The notes beneath the pieces were generated by a model. It saw only the letters and a list, made by a program, of their open reading frames with translations. It was not told the origin of the DNA and ran no database searches. A program made the position numbers and the translations under genes. Positions 27,426 through 36,998 of a stretch of DNA of 44,292 nt are shown one piece after another; position 1 is the first letter of the stretch; every line of letters starts with the position of its first letter. The stretch comes from Candidatus Geothermincola primus. Lineage in GTDB: Bacteria; Actinomycetota; Geothermincolia; Geothermincolales; Geothermincolaceae. The stretch is from contig JACVIX010000009.1 in assembly GCA_015711725.1 (NCBI GenBank), positions 1 through 44,292 on the forward strand, given 5' to 3'.

Positions 27426-27778
27426 AAGAGGCCTCAGGATTCACTATAACTGGGCATAGAATGCTACTAGAATAATCGATAGTCATATGGAGATTGACGT
27501 CTAAGCGTTTTCGCAGTGGTAGAAACTGTCTTCGCAATCATTAATGATTTATTTTAGTGCTTGATTTCGCTTCCTGACCACTGTCATGATTGTTTTTCCT
27601 GGTTTGGTTCACACTATGCCGTCAAATAGATTTAACTTTTTAAGATTAAAGTACTGGAATACACAACTATTTTCTATATCTATATGGGTTTTCACACCCT
27701 GAGAATGAGGCGTATTTTTATTTACATAAGAGAACCTCAACACTGCCCGACATACTCTAAATTCGCAAGAGGAGTGGC
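27426..27778. other. Intergenic region with one long inverted repeat
   Basis: About 350 bases. CAGTGGT (27514-27520) and ACCACTG (27577-27583) are inverted with 56 bases between. No T-run follows. Nothing else is recognised. Confidence 0.35.
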
Positions 27779-27784
27779 TTGATA

Positions 27785-29044
27785 ATGATTGTTACAAGCG
27801 TGGCAACAACTGAACGGATACGGTTTTACAAGTTTCGCTCAATGTCGCTGATTATGACTATCCTCGCACCTCTTATCTGCGGAAACCTTATGGCTTTGAT
27901 CATGCTACTGGTGGCCATCTCGCAGGGCAGATCGTGGTTATTCACCGCAATTGACGATCTCAACCGCCCTTTAGCTATACTCTCAGCAGTAGTAATGCTT
28001 TTGTTTTTGTTTTGGCTCTCCGCCAACAAAGTACGGTCAAAAATTCGTCGCAACTTGAAGGACCTTTATCGCGAAAAAAGCTACGATCAAGCCGCATATG
28101 AATCATTCGATAATGCCCTTATGACTGTCAGCATAGGCTTAGGGATTAGCAAGCCACCGCTCGACGTTTTGGGCATCCCCACCGTCAACAGCATAACTTT
28201 CCGCGAATCGAAGAGGCCTCATGTTGGAATAACCGCAGAGGCGCTACGTGCCGGGTTCTCCCGATTCGAGAAGGAAGCGTTGATGGCCCATGAGGTCGCG
28301 CATATAGCCCTAGGGGATTATTTTTTAGCCTCAAGGAGCGCCGCATTTGAGTATGCGGGCTACGGGTGTGGACTGCTTCTGCTGCTCCAGGCGGTCTTAC
28401 TGCTTATCGCCGTGAATGTCTACTTGCCCTTGTTCCTGTTACCCCTTTTCTTGCCGCTCATGGTGGTGCTTGCTGATAAGAAATTGATTGGAAAAAAAAG
28501 AGACCTCTATCGTTGTAACGATCTTTTAACTGACACCATAGCGGCTAAACTAGTCTCAGATCCCGGATGCCTGAAAAATATCATTGAAAAGTTATGGACT
28601 TTTTCCGAAACCACTAGCGCCGTTATCCCCAAAACCGCGCACTTCCAAGAGTATCTTTTTTTACGCAGGCCCCTTGCATCCGGGCCGATAAAGATGGTCA
28701 CCTATAAAGACTCGTCTTCCGGAAAAGAGGGAAACAATTTCAAAAAGGGAATGAGCAAGGTCACGAAAATCTATTGGATTCCCGGAAAGGAGAAGAGTGA
28801 AACCTGGATCGCATACGAAACGGTTCAAAGCCGCATCCATAATCTCAAGGCTATCGAGATGGGACAATGGAGCGAACTGGAAAAACCGCTGCGTCGCCAG
28901 AAAACTCATAGCATCATGGTCATGGCCGGTGCCGGACTGTTGATTGCCGCTAGCATCATCTCACTGTTTATCCCCTGGCATGGAAAAACTCTCTGGCACC
29001 ATGCCACCAACAACATAGTATGGAAAATGCTGACAAACTGGTAA
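27785..29044 (+). CDS. M48-like membrane metalloprotease
   Basis: About 419 residues. Two membrane segments near the N-terminus (about 25-80), then the zinc motif MAHEVAHIALGDYF (HExxH, about residue 174), then two more hydrophobic segments around LLLLLQAVLLLIAVNVYLPL and a last one near the C-terminus (MVMAGAGLLIAASIISLF). This is the plan of M48 peptidases such as HtpX/Ste24. The usual third ligand motif ExxAD appears as DLLTD in CNDLLTDTIAAKL, with Asp in place of Glu, so zinc binding may be altered. The frame opens at a TTG (27779), but the ATG at 27785 has GAGGAG at 10 bases. Confidence 0.75.
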   Translation: MIVTSVATTERIRFYKFRSMSLIMTILAPLICGNLMALIMLLVAISQGRSWLFTAIDDLNRPLAILSAVVMLLFLFWLSANKVRSKIRRNLKDLYREKSYDQAAYESFDNALMTVSIGLGISKPPLDVLGIPTVNSITFRESKRPHVGITAEALRAGFSRFEKEALMAHEVAHIALGDYFLASRSAAFEYAGYGCGLLLLLQAVLLLIAVNVYLPLFLLPLFLPLMVVLADKKLIGKKRDLYRCNDLLTDTIAAKLVSDPGCLKNIIEKLWTFSETTSAVIPKTAHFQEYLFLRRPLASGPIKMVTYKDSSSGKEGNNFKKGMSKVTKIYWIPGKEKSETWIAYETVQSRIHNLKAIEMGQWSELEKPLRRQKTHSIMVMAGAGLLIAASIISLFIPWHGKTLWHHATNNIVWKMLTNW

Positions 29045-29299
29045 AAAAGTGGGTGCCCAAACGTCCAATAATTGGTTGCTTCTGGATTTAACGCAAGCGG
29101 AACAGGGATTGAGGAGTGAGCGTAGGACTGCAATCGGATGCAGAATTGAGATGCCTCCCCTGGTTTTTGACCTTGCAGAGGAATTATCATATAATACATC
29201 CTTGTTGGCGAGAACGGCAGGCCGATCCGCGCGATCTCGCATTTTTTTAAAAGTTATTCTCGCGCGAAAAAGCTAAACAATAATATCGAGAGGTAAGTG

Positions 29300-29812
29300 A
29301 TGGCGATGCTCAACGAAGATCAGGGTTATCGTGAGGAAAAGGCAGACGACATAGTACTCACCAGGGAAGGCTATAATAAACTAGTGGAGGAACTGGATTA
29401 TCTTAAGAATGTCAAGCGTTGGGAGGTAGCCAAGCGCTTGGAGCAAGCGCGCTCTTTCGGAGACATCATGGAGAACTCCGAGTTTGAAGACGCCAAACAT
29501 GAGCAGGCTTTCTTGCAGGGGCGCATAGTGGAAATCGAGAATATCCTGGAGAATTCCCGCATCATAAAAGAGAGCGAGATCGATTCGGAAGTGGTAACTC
29601 TTGGAGCGACTGTGGAGCTTAAAGACCTGGAGACCAATGAGATAAAGAAGCTCCGCCTGGTCAGTTCCGCTGAAGCCCGAGGAGACCGCAGCTGCATTTC
29701 CGACCAGTCTCCGGTAGGCAAAGCGATACAGGGACATTCTCGGGGGGAAGTGGTGGACGTTCCAACCCCGGCTGGAAACATCAAGTACGAGATATTAAAT
29801 ATAGAGAAGTAG
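29300..29812 (+). CDS. greA: Transcription elongation factor GreA
   Basis: Rescues backtracked RNA polymerase by stimulating transcript cleavage. 170 residues, slightly longer than the usual 158 because of an N-terminal extension. The coiled-coil holds LTREGYNKLVEELDYLK, the tip GDIMENSEFEDAKHEQAF with the acidic residues needed for cleavage (D and E of the tip), and the C-terminal FKBP-like domain has SPVGKAIQGHSRGEVVDV. GTG at 29297, ATG at 29300 and ATG at 29306 are alternative starts; AGAGG is nearest to the ATG at 29300. lysS follows after 7 bases, so they form an operon. Confidence 0.95.
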   Translation: MAMLNEDQGYREEKADDIVLTREGYNKLVEELDYLKNVKRWEVAKRLEQARSFGDIMENSEFEDAKHEQAFLQGRIVEIENILENSRIIKESEIDSEVVTLGATVELKDLETNEIKKLRLVSSAEARGDRSCISDQSPVGKAIQGHSRGEVVDVPTPAGNIKYEILNIEK

Positions 29813-29819
29813 GTGACAG

Positions 29820-31331
29820 TTGAAGGGGGAGGAGAGGCTGGACCCCTGCGGCGAGGAAGATCTCAATGAACTGATGCGCCAAAGGAGGGTCAAGCTTGAA
29901 AAGCTGAAAGAAAGAAATATCCAACCCTATGCCCTGAAATTCAACCGCACCGATCTGATCGTCAACCTGAGACAGAGATTTCAGAATCTGCAACAGGGAG
30001 AAGAAAGCGACTATTCAACAAGCGTGGCTGGTCGTCTACTCGCTCTAAGGTTGCACGGAAAAGCCTCCTTCGCCGACATTCTCGATTCCAGCGGGAAAAT
30101 CCAACTCTTCGCATCTGCAGATCAGCTGGGGTTAGAAGATTACGAGTTTTTCACTACGCTGGACATCGGAGACTGGATAGGAGCGTCGGGTAAAATTTTT
30201 AAAACCAGGCGCGGCGAGCTTACCGTCAAGGTGGAGAGTTTTCAGCTTTTAAGCAAGGCGCTCCGCCCTCTCCCGGAAAAATGGCACGGCTTGCGGGACG
30301 TGGAGACGCGCTATCGACAGCGTTACGTCGACCTGATCGTTAATCCGGAAGTAAGGGAAAAATTGATGATAAGGGTGGATACTATCCATGCCCTCCGCGA
30401 TTATCTAGACCGCCAGGGCTTCGTTGAGGTGGAAACTCCCATGCTCCAGCTAATCCCTGGAGGAGCGACAGCGCGGCCCTTCGTCACCTATCATAACGCC
30501 CTGGACACCAATCTCTACCTGCGTATAGCGCCGGAGCTCTTCTTGAAGAGATGCATCATCGGGGGCTTGGAGAAGGTGTACGAGATCAATCGCAACTTTC
30601 GAAATGAGGGCGTCTCCTATAAGCACAACCCTGAATTTACCATGCTGGAGTTCTACTGGGCTTACGTTGACTACCTCGACCTCATGGATTTCCTAGAAGA
30701 AATGCTCTCCTCCATAATAGCCGACCTGCGAGGCTCCACGGTCATAGAATACCAAGGGCAAAAGTTGGACTTCACTCCCCCATGGAAAAGAATTACCCTC
30801 CTGAACGCGGTGAGTCAGGCGCTGGGAAGGGAAATCGGCTTTTATATGGAACTGGACGAACTGCGGCGCATCGCTGAGGAAAACGATATTCAACTGGAAA
30901 AGAATTGGGGAAAAGGCAAGATCATCACCGAACTCTTCGAGAGACTGGTGGAGATGAATCTCTGGCAACCCACCTTGGTGATGGACTATCCTAAAGAGGT
31001 GTCGCCATTGGCGCGCACCCATCGCAATGACCCCAACCTCACCGAACGATTTGAGCTAATTGTGGCCAACCGAGAGATTGCCAACGCCTTTTCCGAACTG
31101 ATCGACCCATTGGAGCAGAAGTCCCGCTTCGAGCAACAGGCAGCCCAATGGGAAGCCGGAGACGAAGAAGCGCATAGGATAGATACCGACTTTCTCAGAG
31201 CACTGGAATACGGCATGCCCCCCACGGGGGGACTAGGCCTCGGTGTGGACCGATTGGTGATGCTGCTCACCGATTCCCACTCTATCCGCGAAGTTATCCT
31301 CTTTCCCCATTTAAGGCCCGAGGCTTTCTAG
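29820..31331 (+). CDS. lysS: Lysyl-tRNA synthetase, class II
   Basis: Charges tRNA-Lys. 503 residues: N-terminal OB-fold anticodon domain (about 60-160), then the class II core with motif 2 FRNEGVSYKHNPEFT and motif 3 GLGLGVDRLVMLL near the C-terminus. The start is a TTG with GTAGGTG upstream and reads into KGEERLDPCGEEDLNELMRQ; a short acidic leader before the RxxKLEKL helix is normal. It is translationally close to greA. A GC hairpin (CTTCCCGG/CCGGGAGG, 31339-31356) follows the stop. Confidence 0.96.
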   Translation: MKGEERLDPCGEEDLNELMRQRRVKLEKLKERNIQPYALKFNRTDLIVNLRQRFQNLQQGEESDYSTSVAGRLLALRLHGKASFADILDSSGKIQLFASADQLGLEDYEFFTTLDIGDWIGASGKIFKTRRGELTVKVESFQLLSKALRPLPEKWHGLRDVETRYRQRYVDLIVNPEVREKLMIRVDTIHALRDYLDRQGFVEVETPMLQLIPGGATARPFVTYHNALDTNLYLRIAPELFLKRCIIGGLEKVYEINRNFRNEGVSYKHNPEFTMLEFYWAYVDYLDLMDFLEEMLSSIIADLRGSTVIEYQGQKLDFTPPWKRITLLNAVSQALGREIGFYMELDELRRIAEENDIQLEKNWGKGKIITELFERLVEMNLWQPTLVMDYPKEVSPLARTHRNDPNLTERFELIVANREIANAFSELIDPLEQKSRFEQQAAQWEAGDEEAHRIDTDFLRALEYGMPPTGGLGLGVDRLVMLLTDSHSIREVILFPHLRPEAF

Positions 31332-31338
31332 TGCCCAC

Positions 31339-31356
31339 TTCCCGGCAAACCGGGAG
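31339..31356 (+). terminator. Possible terminator hairpin after lysS
   Basis: CTTCCCGG-CAAA-CCGGGAGG is a strong 8-pair hairpin 8 bases past the lysS stop, but no T-run follows it, so termination is uncertain. The 390 bases up to clpC otherwise show only a TATAAT at 31716-31721 that may be the clpC -10. Confidence 0.4.
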
Positions 31357-31758
31357 GGGAGAAGCGAGCGCTAACTTTCTTTACAAAACTTTTCTATTAT
31401 ATTTCCATTATAAGATTTACGGATGGAGACGAGCTTTTTCATGACATCTCCTGGTCGTAAACATCTTTTAACAGCAACTGGCGAATTGAAATTCAAGAGA
31501 GTCAATGAAAGGGTCGAAATAAGAAATAGAAAACTGACGCAGCATAAAGACCAGTTCGACAAAGTAAAAGTTTTGAATAGATAAAGAAAGGGACTTAGAA
31601 AAAGGGGTCCGTAGAAAGACGAAATTTAAAGGTATAATGGGGAAAGGAGAGAACATAAAAATCGACAGGATGACGAAAGACATGGTATTGATTTCAGAGT
31701 GTTGTGATAATGATATATAATTTAATTGAAACTAATGACAGCATGGAGGGATAGAACA

Positions 31759-34233
31759 GTGTTCCAAAGATTCTCGGACAGAGCAAGAAGAGTGGTTGTG
31801 CTCGCACAGGAAGAAGCGCGCATGCTCAATCATAATTATATAGGTACCGAGCACCTGCTACTGGGTTTGATCCAAGAGGGCGAAGGAGTCGCCGCCAAAG
31901 CTTTAGAATCGATGGGCATTAGCCTGGAAGCGGTAAGGGAACAGGTAGTGGATATCATAGGGAGAGGAAGCTCTCCCCCCACGGGTCATATCCCCTTCAC
32001 CCCCCGAGCGAAGAAGGTTCTGGAGCTTTCACTGCGCGAGGCCCTACAACTGGGGCATAACTATATAGGAACCGAGCATATTCTACTTGGCCTTATCCGC
32101 GAAGGAGAAGGGGTCGCCGCCCAGGTGCTCATGAAGCTAGGGGCCGACCTGGACCGTGTGCGCAATCAGGTGGTTCAGCTGCTCACGGGCATTTCCTCAT
32201 CCTCCAAAGAGGGCGCCCAAGTGGGGGAGGCTACCCCAACGGGGAACTTGGTGTTGGATCAGTTCGGTCGTAACCTCACCCTGCTCGCCGCTCAGAATAA
32301 ACTGGATCCCGTGATCGGGAGGGAAAAAGAGATAGAACGGGTAATGCAGGTGCTTTCTCGACGCACTAAAAACAACCCAGTACTTATAGGGGAACCGGGT
32401 GTGGGAAAGACCGCAGTGGTGGAGGGGCTGGCCCAAGCTATCGTGGCCAACCAAGTGCCGGAGCTGCTCAAGGGCAAACAGGTCTACACCCTGGACCTAG
32501 GAGCATTGGTGGCTGGATCACGTTACCGCGGCGACTTCGAGGAACGTTTGAAAAAAGTGGTGAAGGAGATTCGCAGTCGCGGTGATATCATCCTCTTCAT
32601 CGACGAGCTGCACAATCTGGTAGGAGCGGGAGCGGCGGAAGGAGCCATCGACGCGGCGTCTATCCTAAAGCCCGCATTGGCCCGAGGAGAGCTACAGACG
32701 GTTGGTGCCACTACCCTGGACGAATACCGTAAGTACTTGGAGAAGGACGCGGCGCTGGAGAGAAGGTTCCAGCCTATCCTGGTTCAGGAGCCTACCGTTG
32801 CTCACACCATCGATATACTGAAAGGACTTCGGGACCGCTATGAGGCCCATCATCGGGTAACCATCACTGATGGCGCGCTAGTGGCAGCCGCTAACCTAGC
32901 AAGTAGATACATCACCGACCGGTATCTTCCCGACAAGGCTATCGATCTGGTAGACGAGGCGGCGTCCAGATTGCGCATCCACGCCATGACCGCTCCTCCC
33001 GACTTCAGAGAACTGGAAGAAAAATTACAGCAAGTAAGGCAAGAAAAGCAGGCATCCATTGCGGCTCAGGAATTTGAAAAAGCTGCGGCACTCAGAGATA
33101 AGGAGAGGGCAATTATCGACGAGATAACCGCCCGCGAGAAGGACTGGAAAATGCCCGATGGCTCCCACCAGATTCAGGTGACGGAGGAAGATATCGCCGA
33201 GATCCTTTCTTCCTGGACGGGAATCCCAGTCTACCAGCTAACCGAGGAAGAGAGCACCAAGCTCATGCGCATGGAGGAGGCGCTGCATGAGCGGGTGGTG
33301 GGCCAGGATGAAGCGGTATCGGCGGTCTCCAGAGCCATTCGTAGAACTCGTGCGGGTCTTAAAGATCCTAAACGCCCCAGTGGTTCATTTATCTTCTTGG
33401 GGCCATCCGGAGTGGGCAAGACCGAGCTGGCTCGCACCCTTGCCGAGTTCCTCTTCGGTGACGAATCCGCCCTCATCCAAATAGATATGTCCGAATACAT
33501 GGAAAAGCACGCCGTCTCCAGATTGGTGGGTTCTCCACCTGGATATGTGGGGTATGAGGAAGGTGGACAATTGACCGAGGCGGTGAGGAGAAAGCCATTC
33601 TCGGTGGTTCTCTTGGACGAAATCGAAAAGGCCCACCCTGACGCCTTCAATATGCTCTTGCAAATCCTTGAGGACGGAAGGCTCACCGACTCCCAGGGTC
33701 ACACCGTGGATTTCCGAAATACCATTATCATCATGACCTCTAATATGGGAGCGAGAGATATCACTAAAGCCACCGCCTTGGGCTTCACTGCTCAAACCGA
33801 TACGGCTATCGACTACGACAAGATGAAGGAGCGGGTGCTCTCCGAGTTGAAGCGCACCTTCCGGCCAGAGCTACTCAACCGTATAGACGAGATCATTGTA
33901 TTTCATGAGCTGAAACACAGTGAGATCCTTCAGATCGTTGATTTGCTCATGAAGAGAGTAAAAGAACAGATGCAATCCCAGGATATAGAGTTGATCCTCT
34001 CCGACAGAGCCAAGGAAGTCCTGGCCAAAGAGGGATATGACCCCATATTCGGAGCGAGGCCGCTCCGCCGCGCCATCCAACGCTTGATCGAGGATCCACT
34101 CTCCGAGAAAGTTCTTACCAAAGAGATTCAACCGGGCATGATCATCCGCATAAACGCCGATGATGAGGGAAAGATTATCTTCGAAAAGGTGGAGGTGCCG
34201 GAGAGCGGAGTGGAAATGCTGCCGGTAACCTAA
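31759..34233 (+). CDS. clpC: ATP-dependent Clp protease ATPase subunit ClpC
   Basis: Hexameric AAA+ unfoldase that feeds proteins to ClpP. 824 residues from a GTG at 31759, which has GGAGG at 9 bases and yields the family start [20 protein letters not shown]; a longer frame from 31726 is less likely. Two Clp-N repeats ([12 protein letters not shown] and [12 protein letters not shown]), AAA-1 Walker [10 protein letters not shown], a UVR-type middle segment ([18 protein letters not shown]), AAA-2 Walker [10 protein letters not shown], and a LGF loop (TALGFTAQT) for ClpP docking. CtsR, McsA and McsB genes, its usual neighbours in Bacillota, are not here. Confidence 0.97.
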   Translation: MFQRFSDRARRVVVLAQEEARMLNHNYIGTEHLLLGLIQEGEGVAAKALESMGISLEAVREQVVDIIGRGSSPPTGHIPFTPRAKKVLELSLREALQLGHNYIGTEHILLGLIREGEGVAAQVLMKLGADLDRVRNQVVQLLTGISSSSKEGAQVGEATPTGNLVLDQFGRNLTLLAAQNKLDPVIGREKEIERVMQVLSRRTKNNPVLIGEPGVGKTAVVEGLAQAIVANQVPELLKGKQVYTLDLGALVAGSRYRGDFEERLKKVVKEIRSRGDIILFIDELHNLVGAGAAEGAIDAASILKPALARGELQTVGATTLDEYRKYLEKDAALERRFQPILVQEPTVAHTIDILKGLRDRYEAHHRVTITDGALVAAANLASRYITDRYLPDKAIDLVDEAASRLRIHAMTAPPDFRELEEKLQQVRQEKQASIAAQEFEKAAALRDKERAIIDEITAREKDWKMPDGSHQIQVTEEDIAEILSSWTGIPVYQLTEEESTKLMRMEEALHERVVGQDEAVSAVSRAIRRTRAGLKDPKRPSGSFIFLGPSGVGKTELARTLAEFLFGDESALIQIDMSEYMEKHAVSRLVGSPPGYVGYEEGGQLTEAVRRKPFSVVLLDEIEKAHPDAFNMLLQILEDGRLTDSQGHTVDFRNTIIIMTSNMGARDITKATALGFTAQTDTAIDYDKMKERVLSELKRTFRPELLNRIDEIIVFHELKHSEILQIVDLLMKRVKEQMQSQDIELILSDRAKEVLAKEGYDPIFGARPLRRAIQRLIEDPLSEKVLTKEIQPGMIIRINADDEGKIIFEKVEVPESGVEMLPVT

Positions 34234-34250
34234 GTATTCTTAGCCATTTC

Positions 34251-34282
34251 AAAAAAGGGCACTTCAACCCGTGCCCTTTTTT
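34251..34282 (+). terminator. Rho-independent terminator after clpC
   Basis: AAAAAAGGGCAC, loop TTCAACCC, GTGCCCTTTTTT: a perfect 12-pair hairpin ending in T, 18 bases after the clpC stop. The symmetric A and T runs mean it could work in both directions. Confidence 0.9.
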
Positions 34283-34334
34283 GTTGATTGTCGCGCTTTC
34301 GCTTGCGCACAATGAGACTCGAGCGAGATTGAAT

Positions 34335-34363
34335 TTCAATTATAAGCGTTTTACCCTTATAAT
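34335..34363 (+). promoter_or_regulatory. Promoter of cysE-cysS
   Basis: -35 TTCAAT (34335-34340), 17-base spacer, perfect -10 TATAAT (34358-34363), just after the clpC terminator and 36 bases before the cysE start. Confidence 0.55.
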
Positions 34364-34398
34364 TCTTACTATAAATACTGGTGTGAGAAGGTGATATC

Positions 34399-35214
34399 TT
34401 GTTCGAGAGGATAAAGGAGGATCTGGAGACCGCGAGGGACCGCGATCCCGCGGCGAAAAGTCTTTTAGAGATGCTTCTCGCCTATCCTGGCCTGCACGCC
34501 ATCTGGTTACACAGACTAGCCCATCGCTTGTGGGAGATGGGCATACCTATAATCCCGCGTTTGATTTCTCACATAAACCGACAGCTCACCGGCATAGAGA
34601 TTCACCCGGGAGCAAAGATCGGTCGGAGGGTTTTCATCGACCACGGTATGGGAGTGGTAATAGGGGAAACCACGGAGATAGGGGATGACGTGACTCTATA
34701 TCAGGGAGTCACTCTAGGGGGTACAGGCAAGGAAAAGGGGAAAAGGCATCCCACCGTGGGAAACAGGGTGGTTATCGCGGCGGGAGCTAAGGTGCTGGGC
34801 CCCATCGAGATAGGGGACAACGCCAGGGTAGGAGCAGGAGCAGTGGTGGTTAAATCGGTTCCTCCTGACTGCACGGTGGTGGGAGTTCCGGGAAGAATCG
34901 TTGCCTGTGCGGGAGAAAGGGTAATTGATTTACATCATGAAAATATTCCTGACCCTGTCTCCGAGATGTTCGAGTGTTTCAACCGCCGCATCGACAGGCT
35001 AGAAAAATACCTCACCGAGACCCAGGAGGAATTGGAAAGAACCCGCTTGGAGTTGGAAAAGGCTGAACGGGAACTGAAACTGGCGGAGGAAGAGCTGGCT
35101 CATGCCGAGGCGGAGATAAAAAAGCAGAAACCCATTATCGCTTCAGGATGCGACCTGAAATTTGACACGGCGATAGAGGAGGTTTACCCCGCTGACAATG
35201 ATCAAGGTACATAA
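34399..35214 (+). CDS. cysE: Serine O-acetyltransferase with C-terminal coiled-coil extension
   Basis: Acetylates serine to O-acetylserine, the substrate of CysK. 271 residues from a TTG with AAGGTG upstream. The N-terminal helices (about 1-65) precede the left-handed beta-helix with hexapeptide repeats ([16 protein letters not shown], then [12 protein letters not shown] and [16 protein letters not shown]). About residues 190-250 form a long charged coiled coil ([20 protein letters not shown] and on). The short bacterial form normally ends soon after the GVPGR motif, so this tail is an addition, and the C-terminal peptide that would insert into CysK is different. It overlaps cysS by 17 bases. 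Confidence 0.93.
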   Translation: MFERIKEDLETARDRDPAAKSLLEMLLAYPGLHAIWLHRLAHRLWEMGIPIIPRLISHINRQLTGIEIHPGAKIGRRVFIDHGMGVVIGETTEIGDDVTLYQGVTLGGTGKEKGKRHPTVGNRVVIAAGAKVLGPIEIGDNARVGAGAVVVKSVPPDCTVVGVPGRIVACAGERVIDLHHENIPDPVSEMFECFNRRIDRLEKYLTETQEELERTRLELEKAERELKLAEEELAHAEAEIKKQKPIIASGCDLKFDTAIEEVYPADNDQGT

Positions 35215-36718
35215 CACCCTCACCGGAACAAAAGAGAACTTCACGCCTAGGGAGGAAGGCAAAGTTGGCATGTACGTGTGCGGGCCTACAGTCTACAATT
35301 ACATTCACGTGGGAAACGGAAGGGCATACCTGGTTTTCGATATCATCAAACGCTATCTGCGTTACAAGGGATTCAAGGTAACCCACGTGCAAAACTTCAC
35401 CGATGTAGACGACAAAATTATTAACCGCGCGCAAGAGGAAAACAAAACGGTGGCGGAGATTACCAGGAAATACGAGCAAGCGTTTCTGGACGATATGTTC
35501 GCCCTCAACGTTTTGCCGCCGGATATTACCCCTAGAGCCACTGAACATATACCCCAGATGATTAGGATGATAGAGAAACTGATAGAGAAGGGGCACGCTT
35601 ACCAGGTGGATGGCAACGTATTTTACTCCGTGAGGAGCTTCCCCGAATATGGCAAACTTTCCAAACGAAACCTTGAAGATATGCGCGCGGGAGAGCGAGT
35701 GGAGGTGGACGAGAGAAAGCGCGACCCCATGGACTTCGCCCTCTGGAAATCCGCAAAGCCGGGGGAACCCGCCTGGGATTCTCCCTGGGGCAAGGGCAGG
35801 CCGGGATGGCATATCGAATGCTCGGCGATGTCCCTGGAATATCTGGGAATGGGTTTCGACATCCACGGGGGAGGGCAGGACCTTATCTTCCCTCACCACG
35901 AGAATGAGATTGCCCAAAGCGAGGGGTATTCGGGAGAATCTCCCTTCGTTCGCTATTGGATTCATAACGGCTTTGTCAATATAAATGAGGAAAAGATGTC
36001 CAAATCCATCGGCAATATCATCCTGGTGCGGGATATACTGGAAAAATATCACCCCGACGTGCTGCGTATGTTGGTGCTACAAACCCATTACCGCAATCTA
36101 ATAGACTTCGGGGTGGAGGCTTTGGAAGAAGCGAAGAAAGCGTATGAGCGTCTGGAGAATTGCATATTCGGAGTGTCTGAGTTATTAGAAAAATCCACTC
36201 TAAAAGTAGCGCCCGCAGGGACCCAGAGAGAAATGGAACTTGCAGAATATTATATGGAAACGGAAACCCGTTTTGAGGAAGCCATGGACGATGACTTCAA
36301 CACTCCCAGGGCCCTGGGGATCATCTTCGAACTGGTGAAAGAGCTGAACACCTATGTGAGCGAGCAGAGCGCCTTCCCCACTCCTGCGGGTCCCGCCATC
36401 GCTAAATTGGGACAAGATACCCTGGTAAAACTATGCCAAGTTTTGGGACTGTTCACTTTCCTTCAGGAAGAGGAAGCCTCTGAGCTCGAGGAAGAACAGG
36501 AACCCAGCGAGAGCGGAAAAATTCTCCAGGCTATCGCCCACGGGCACTCCAGAAAGCTCCCTTCCCCTGAAGAACTTATCGATCTCTTACTGGACATTAG
36601 GACCAAGTTCAGAAACCGCAAAGACTGGGAGATGGCGGATTATATTAGAGCCAGACTTGAAGAAATGGGGGTAAAGATAGAGGATCGGCGAGAAGGAGTG
36701 CGCTGGAAGGTGGAATAG
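35198..36718 (+). CDS. cysS: Cysteinyl-tRNA synthetase
   Basis: Charges tRNA-Cys. 506 residues, longer than the usual 460-470. Class I HIGH motif is HVGN in [12 protein letters not shown] (about 37-40); zinc ligands are C28 (YVCGPTVY), the cysteine in WHIECSAMS and the HHENE residues; KMSKS is in [10 protein letters not shown] (about 267). An acidic stretch near residue 430 ([15 protein letters not shown]) accounts for the extra length and precedes the anticodon domain. The start lies inside the 3' end of cysE, so the two are coupled, linking cysteine supply to its use in translation. Confidence 0.95.
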   Translation: MIKVHNTLTGTKENFTPREEGKVGMYVCGPTVYNYIHVGNGRAYLVFDIIKRYLRYKGFKVTHVQNFTDVDDKIINRAQEENKTVAEITRKYEQAFLDDMFALNVLPPDITPRATEHIPQMIRMIEKLIEKGHAYQVDGNVFYSVRSFPEYGKLSKRNLEDMRAGERVEVDERKRDPMDFALWKSAKPGEPAWDSPWGKGRPGWHIECSAMSLEYLGMGFDIHGGGQDLIFPHHENEIAQSEGYSGESPFVRYWIHNGFVNINEEKMSKSIGNIILVRDILEKYHPDVLRMLVLQTHYRNLIDFGVEALEEAKKAYERLENCIFGVSELLEKSTLKVAPAGTQREMELAEYYMETETRFEEAMDDDFNTPRALGIIFELVKELNTYVSEQSAFPTPAGPAIAKLGQDTLVKLCQVLGLFTFLQEEEASELEEEQEPSESGKILQAIAHGHSRKLPSPEELIDLLLDIRTKFRNRKDWEMADYIRARLEEMGVKIEDRREGVRWKVE

Positions 36719-36821
36719 AGCGGCCAGAGGGAAAACCCGCTCTCCATGAAGTTCCCCCCAAAGAGCAAGACTGATGCCCTGCTATTAATACTACAACTAA
36801 TTTGATTTGACAAGTAATAGC

Positions 36822-36923
36822 GCGCATGGCCGAAAAATAACATTTATGAAGACAATGCTTATCAAGCTGCATGCAAAGGGTTATGACTGCATTGCGCAAA
36901 GCCAAAAAATAACATTTATAAAG
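36822..36923. repeat. 30-base direct repeat pair between cysS and radA
   Basis: Copies at 36822-36851 and 36894-36923, 72 bases apart and 25 of 30 identical, with shared core AAAAATAACATTTAT (the second copy has one extra-similar A-rich flank). They lie in the 280-base gap where cysS and radA converge. No gene is present here. They could be binding sites or the remains of a small duplication. Confidence 0.6.
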
Positions 36924-36998
36924 GCCTCGTCTTTTACAGCTATTTCGATAAATCGATGCGCGACTAAAAATCGACGAAGAAAACCCACTCGTACGATA

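Noticed and set aside
29381-29784. Two long minus-strand frames over greA
   Set aside because: Antisense shadows of a well-recognised GreA.
35135-36052. A 305-codon open frame on the minus strand
   Set aside because: It is antisense to cysS and cysE, whose motifs are intact; no ribosome site and no family resemblance.
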